Shown: piece after piece, positions 43,650-48,107 of the stretch
Layout: every line of letters begins with the position of its first letter
How positions within the stretch are numbered: position 1 is the stretch's first letter
Assembly: GCA_036897625.1 (NCBI GenBank)
Contig: JAYMTA010000059.1
Coordinates: 1-48,107 of the forward strand
Direction: 5' to 3'
DNA: 48,107 bases
DNA from: Pelargonium cotyledonis
Lineage: Eukaryota; Streptophyta; Magnoliopsida; Geraniales; Geraniaceae
Position numbers and translations under genes: made by a program
The notes under the pieces: generated by a model
Seen by the model: only the letters and a program-made list of their open reading frames with translations
What the model was told of the DNA's origin: nothing
Databases searched by the model: none

Positions 43650-44559
43650 CTAAACTGCTAGTACCATCCTGCACTGCTCGAGAATTGAGGGAAGGGTAAC
43701 GGAACGAGAACAAGGACGTAGAGCCAATCGACCAAGGCGGGTTGGCGATCGACGAGTGCCACGAATCTGATCGGAGATGGTGAATTCTGAAGATGGAGAA
43801 GATTCTATTGGATGATCAATAGCCTTTGAGGAAGAACCCTGATCACGGTGGAGGTCTAGGTTAATTGGGACTTCATGATTAGAATGCACGCTAAATGCAT
43901 GGGTTGGGTCGTGAACCGCCAAGGCCAGTGGCCCAATACTTGGTTGAAACGGAGGTGGGTGAGCCGGAGGCGGCTTAAGAGGTTTCACGGTTGCATTATT
44001 AGCTAGCACCGCCTTAGAAGCAACGCTGGTAGGGCTTGGTGAGTCTTGGTGGACGGGAATATGATCGCTACGATGGGATAATCTGATTTCAGACTCCAAG
44101 CACTCTGACAATCCAACCAAGAACATAGACAAACCCAGGAGCACCTGTATACTAGATGGGGGTCGACAATACTCTGTTGAATGAATAAGCACCTGAACAT
44201 TCTCCAAATCCCTTCCATGGGTGAAGTCATGGTGAATGCAGATAGGAGAACCCAATTTTTTTTGCGATGTACGTGATCAATTCCGCACACCAAGCGTGGA
44301 ACGGCAGACCAGAGATTGCCACCCATGAGAAATGTCCACCCTTTTTCTTTAAGTAACACCAATCGAAGAAATCTGAGAACCATTGTCCGAGCCACGTCCA
44401 ATTAGCCGCCCTCATGTCCTCCATAGATTTCCCATCCTCAAAAGAAAGAGCAAAAGTCCTTGGTGCCAACCGATATACCAAAATTGAATGAAAGCCCTCA
44501 GATTCCAAAGCTAATTGGAGCTCCTCCCACGAAGATGAGACTCGAGCGATTGCAAGCAC
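43650..44559 (-). pseudogene. LINE ORF1, central and C-terminal parts
   Basis: Three overlapping frames (44559-44227, 44401-44003, 44255-43650) together read as one ORF1 broken by frameshifts. The first has the DUF4283-like block (RTFALSFEDGKSMEDMR); the last is Pro/Ser-rich (PPPAHPPPFQPS), as ORF1 tails of plant L1 elements are. Confidence 0.7.
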
Positions 44560-44752
44560 ACTTCAATGGAACTTATCGATCAAGGACTTCGACCGAGAGA
44601 TCTGCACAGCACTGCACTATTCTTGGAGATTAATTCAGGGCCAACCTTCTCTCGTTAACATCCTTATTGACCTCAAAGCGAACGGAAACATACGAGGGTT
44701 TTCGCTTTTCAGGCTCGACTCGATCCGAGGCACGCCGTCCTGCCCAATCTAC

Positions 44753-45067
44753 TCACAATCTCCAATGGAGTAAAGACGTCCCATCTAAGGTTCTGCTGAC
44801 CCTATCCTTATCCGATCGGCTGTTAAACGTCACGAAACCAAAACGAGATCCACAGAGATTAGGGTTTGGGGGTACAAAGCTTGTCAAAACAGTGGGATGA
44901 TTGCTGAAAATGGATCTCAACCAAGCACTGTTGATGTTGGGCGGCAAGTTCCCAACGTAGAGAACAACTTTGGCCTCCCTGGACTCATCATCCGTGCGCG
45001 CTACAGAGCCGTCGTGGACAGACGCGCCTTCACGGCGGCGGCGACTCCTTGAAAGTGCGGAGCTCAT
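44753..45067 (-). pseudogene. LINE ORF1, RRM part
   Basis: 104 codons with the RRM described in the LINE entry: basic leader (SRSRRRREG), RNP2 and RNP1 strands in the correct order and spacing, ending in a premature stop. RNA-binding protein of the retrotransposon particle; broken. Confidence 0.8.
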
Positions 45068-45337
45068 TTATTGGCAATCCTCTGTTGATAACTGCTTTTT
45101 GTAGATATCTACATACCCATTGCGGTGGCGCCGTAGCTTAGAAAGCTGAAACTAGGTACTGAAACAAAATGGGGGAGAGATATACTACTTCGTGCCCTTA
45201 AACATGTGCAATTATGAAAATCTCTAAGGCAATATGATTACAATTTTTAAGATCCTGGTCTTTTAGTAACCATGTACATGTTGGCTAAATGGCAAGTATA
45301 AAATATTAAAGATTATACAGATAAAGTATTCAAAAAA

Positions 45338-45555
45338 GAGTAAAATGTGTATTAGTTGACTGATATAACTTTATATCAATTGCAACTTAACCAAGCCAAT
45401 AAGGTGATGACACCTCATTAAATTTCATTTATACCCACCCAAGTGAATTTTTGGGAGTGGAGCGACCCGTCCGGATCCATGATTTTAAATGAGGTATCAC
45501 CTCATTGGTGCAACTGATATAAAGTTATATAAGTCAACAGATGTCCATATTACTC
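45338..45555. mobile_element. Foldback MITE, 9-bp target duplication (MULE-type)
   Basis: 218 bp. The two arms (GAGTAAAATGTG on the left, GAGTAATATGGAC on the right read from the other strand) continue as long inverted repeats including 'gatataactttatatca' and 'aggtgatgacacctcatt'. They flank a short GC-richer centre (gagcgacccgtccggatcc). The element is bounded by perfect 9-bp direct repeats TTCAAAAAA (45329-45337, 45556-45564). A 9-bp duplication is typical of Mutator-like elements. Confidence 0.8.
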
Positions 45556-47082
45556 TTCAAAAAATTATATCTACTACTAAATTATTAATACAACACTTGC
45601 AATAAAATTAAAAAATATTACAAATGTATCAGAAAAATTACAAAATGATGCTTATAAAATAAGTTAATTATCTTCAAACTTCAATTACATATTGCTTGGA
45701 TGATATGATCTGCAACAAAAATGAAAACAATTAATTACAAATGAAAGTAAACTAATCAAATTTCAAATTAGAAAATCGGAAAAATAAGTAAACTTCAAAT
45801 GTAAATTTCGTATTCCAAACCACGTTCAAGTTGTTCATCAATACCTTAAGATAACAAAACAATTCTTTTCAATAAAACAAAAAAGTAAAGACATCTCAAC
45901 AAACTATTCTTTCAATCAAATAAGCATATAACACAAAAGAATAGACAAAGTCTGGGTCAGTGATCTCATGAACTAAGAACGAAGAACCTTAAATGAACCT
46001 AAATTTGAAATTTGACTAAATATCAACAACAATATATATTAAATCAACAAAAGAACTTTGTATTTTTTATCATAACCAAACAAATTCTATATTGTAATCT
46101 TAGTTCCCTCTTACTATATTATTTCACTACATCATTACCAAAGGAAGCAAAGCTTTTGCCGATGGTATTGGCTTCAGCGCCCAATAAAACAAATTTCGTT
46201 AGCTGACTAAAACTTTGTTTCTCCTACACATTACATTAGGCAAATTCAAAAGACCCATACCAGAAAATTATAATTTAAAATGCCAATTGTCATCATATAC
46301 TTATAAAATTGCAATGGTCGTGTACCTTCACAGTGAATTACTGTTATAAAAGACTGCAGTTGCAAATCTACTATCACTAACAAGTTAGAAAGATTATAAG
46401 GTCCCAAGAATCCCATCTGACTACCACCAGTTCCAGAAGCTGGGATGTCTTCTTGTTGTTGAAATCAACTCAAGTAGCAGATGAGGTTGTAAATGAAAAT
46501 AGAATAAAGAAAAATAGATGCAGAAACGCAAAAAACCTTCAGCGCCAAACAACATTTATCATGTAAACTTGTAAGAGAAGCTAAAGAACAATAACTTACT
46601 CGTCTTTTAGTAAATCATCTGTGCGTGCCAATGTTAACCACTGTGCAGTGCAACCAATAGCTTTTGTAGAGTTGAGGCAAAGGGTATTATCTTTTTTGTG
46701 AAGTCTGAGTTCAGAAATAATGTTATAATGTATAAGAACCTATTATTAAACCTAATAAAACCAAATAAAAGAATAAAAGAAAATGCATTGATGATGAAAG
46801 GCTGAGAAGATTACCTGAGCAACAAAACGTAAAGAGAGAAAATTCAAAAGAAAGAAGCTTTGCTTGGAACGTTTATCAATAGTTGCATTCGCATCAAGAA
46901 AATATATGAGATCTATTAAAAATGGAAAGTGGAATACTTAGTAGTTATCCCGTTGATAAGAAGTCAAGATCAAGCAAATGAATAATTATTCACAAAATTA
47001 AGAGAGAAAAATACAAAATTTTCCTCAACCCAGATCCAATCACCATGATTCCTAAACCCAGATCCAATCAAATTGTTAGAAA

Positions 47083-47735
47083 CGAACAATAATGTAGAGA
47101 AGCATTAGAAATTAAGATCGATTTAAAGTTCAATTTAAGAAAAAGAATGACATACAATAAAAATAAAGAACCAAATTATTTATATGAAAGTTATTACTTT
47201 AAATACAATAATGGAACATTAAAATAAGCACATAGAATGAAACCTCCCTGGGAATAAAAGACTCTGTAATAAATGCTTGTGTTAGATTTGTTTGGGCTCT
47301 AATTTAGAATCAATCTACAAACAATTCAAAACCTAAAATACAATTGCAGAACGCATATTAATATAAAAAAAATTGATAGAAGATGTCAAAACACAAAATT
47401 CATATTTAGAAATTACCCATGAGCTTGGCTAGTCAAATCATGAGGCAACGTCATGGCTAGAAGCAACCAGAACTCATAATCAAGTTGTTAGAGATGAGCA
47501 ATAGAGTAGAGAAAAGCATTAAAAATTGGGAGGAAAAACAAAGATTTAACCATGAAAACAACCATTCACCAATTATTTTTACTAATATATGTCTTTTAAC
47601 CATGAAACAAAGATTAAAAGTATAACTAAGGAATATGAATGACTGACAATATAAACGAAGAACCAAATTGTTTTCATGATTGTTATTACTTTCAATATAA
47701 TCGAAAACAAAAGTACTGCAACGAATGAAACATTA
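47083..47735. repeat. Diverged direct repeat pair
   Basis: 'gttagaaacgaacaataatg' with 'tagagaagcattagaaatt' and 'aaagaaccaaattatttatatg' (47083-47215) return as 'gttagagatgagcaatagag' with 'tagagaaaagcattaaaaatt' and 'gaagaaccaaattgttttcatg' (47485-47735), with an extra insertion in the second. Origin unknown. Confidence 0.65.
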
Positions 47736-48061
47736 CCGCACCGGCAATAAAAAAATCGTTCCAGCGGATCTTGATATGTAGAGTAGCTGGCCAGTTGGTA
47801 TCTGCATAAGTGGAGATGTAGTAGTGACAGGTGAATGAGAACAAAATGAGTTAGTTAAATTAAACAAAGTTGAGAAGGTAACGACAAATTTGAAGCTGGT
47901 GATGGTCCGACGTACGTACTGTTGGATCACGATCGAGGTGTTTTCCAGGGGCGTGATGATACAGTTGAAGACGTGGCATTCTGTCCGTCCAGGTAATTAA
48001 TTTGCATTATTTCAATGAAACGTAACGAGCGAGGTTTATTGTCTTTCATCTAGAATGCAAT

Positions 48062-48100
48062 AGCTATATATATATATATATAGATATATATATATATATG
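48062..48100. repeat. (TA)n microsatellite
   Basis: TA dinucleotides interrupted once by GA, close to the window end. Confidence 0.95.
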
Positions 48101-48107
48101 GGTTGTG

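Larger units (their letters stand above)
42857..45067 (-). mobile_element. L1-type LINE, RRM in ORF1, ORF2 mostly deleted
   Basis: Poly-T at 42857-42874 is the A-tail of a minus-strand non-LTR element. Read from 45067: ORF1 begins with an Arg-rich leader and an RNA recognition motif (RNP2 VVLYVGNL, RNP1 SRFGFVTF) to about 44753; a DUF4283-like middle follows (44559-44227, with MEDMRAANWTWLGQWFSDFFDW), then a proline-rich tail to about 43650. ORF2 starts at 43510 with MGILSWNIRGCAAPSKRDRL, the first block of the APE endonuclease, but after about 80 residues it jumps to the Trp-rich C-terminal block (GLCPLVLWIIWLARNKLVFED, 43170-43110), which follows the reverse transcriptase in intact elements. 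The reverse transcriptase is therefore missing. ORF1 has frameshifts. Plant L1 elements with an RRM in ORF1 are known. Dead copy. Confidence 0.88.
45068..48107. other. AT-rich repeats, no gene seen
   Basis: Apart from the MITE at 45338-45555, the diverged repeat at 47083-47735 and the terminal (TA)n, I see only AT-rich DNA with short open frames of no recognisable composition. It could be the interior of old retroelements. Confidence 0.45.

Noticed and set aside
42841-45250. Target-site duplication for the LINE
   Set aside because: Only a 6-bp 'ccattg' match between the T-run flank and about 45117; too short to support a border.

Overview
The window is nuclear DNA of a dicotyledonous plant. 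The evidence is many-exon genes with short AT-rich introns, plant-only families (TON1-recruiting-motif proteins, GeBP transcription factors, DOG1-like proteins, Pol IV/V subunit 7), plant nuclear tRNA genes, and plant transposons (Stowaway and hAT MITEs, an L1-type LINE, a Ty1/copia LTR). The species cannot be named from sequence alone. All reading is by eye; exon borders were placed by splice signals and reading-frame bookkeeping, and family names come from recalled relatives, not a database search.

Layout, left to right. 1-1523 is intergenic repeat-rich DNA. 1524-2840 (-) is a two-exon DUF3741/TRM-like gene. 4738-4818 (-) is a decayed tRNA-Val(AAC). 4944-6202 (+) is a four-exon SelT-like selenoprotein-family gene with Cys replacing Sec. 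7141-17105 (-) is a 24-exon plant tomosyn/Lgl-like WD40 protein with a C-terminal R-SNARE motif; its frame is intact over 1119 residues. 17483-17555 (+) is an intact tRNA-Ala(AGC). 17869-22272 (+) is a 13-exon ACX4 (short-chain peroxisomal acyl-CoA oxidase, PTS1 SRL). 23267-23995 (-) is a single-exon DOG1-like gene. 25383-32854 (-) is a 20-exon SAC8-type phosphoinositide phosphatase with two C-terminal membrane segments. ACX4 and SAC8 have consecutive locus numbers in Arabidopsis, so this part looks like conserved microsynteny.

From 33.7 kb on the window is more decayed: an RNase H-like retroelement scrap, a broken GRXS16 glutaredoxin in two pieces (34921-36909, -), and head-to-head with it an NRPD7/NRPE7-like gene (38085-38624, +) that is complete except for one in-frame stop. 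41251-42270 (+) is an intronless GeBP-type transcription factor. 42857-45067 (-) is an internally deleted L1-type LINE whose ORF1 carries an RRM. The last 3 kb has no gene that I can support, only AT-rich repeats and a MULE-type MITE.

The genes are ordinary housekeeping or regulatory plant genes with no operon-like logic. The most interesting signals are at the intron level: a perfect U12-type donor in SAC8 whose best-fitting acceptor gives AT-AA termini, and three GC-AG introns in two neighbouring genes. Others are a SINE nested in a Stowaway MITE with its target duplication, and the decayed divergent GRXS16/NRPD7 pair. I did not find a convincing wholly new biological system.
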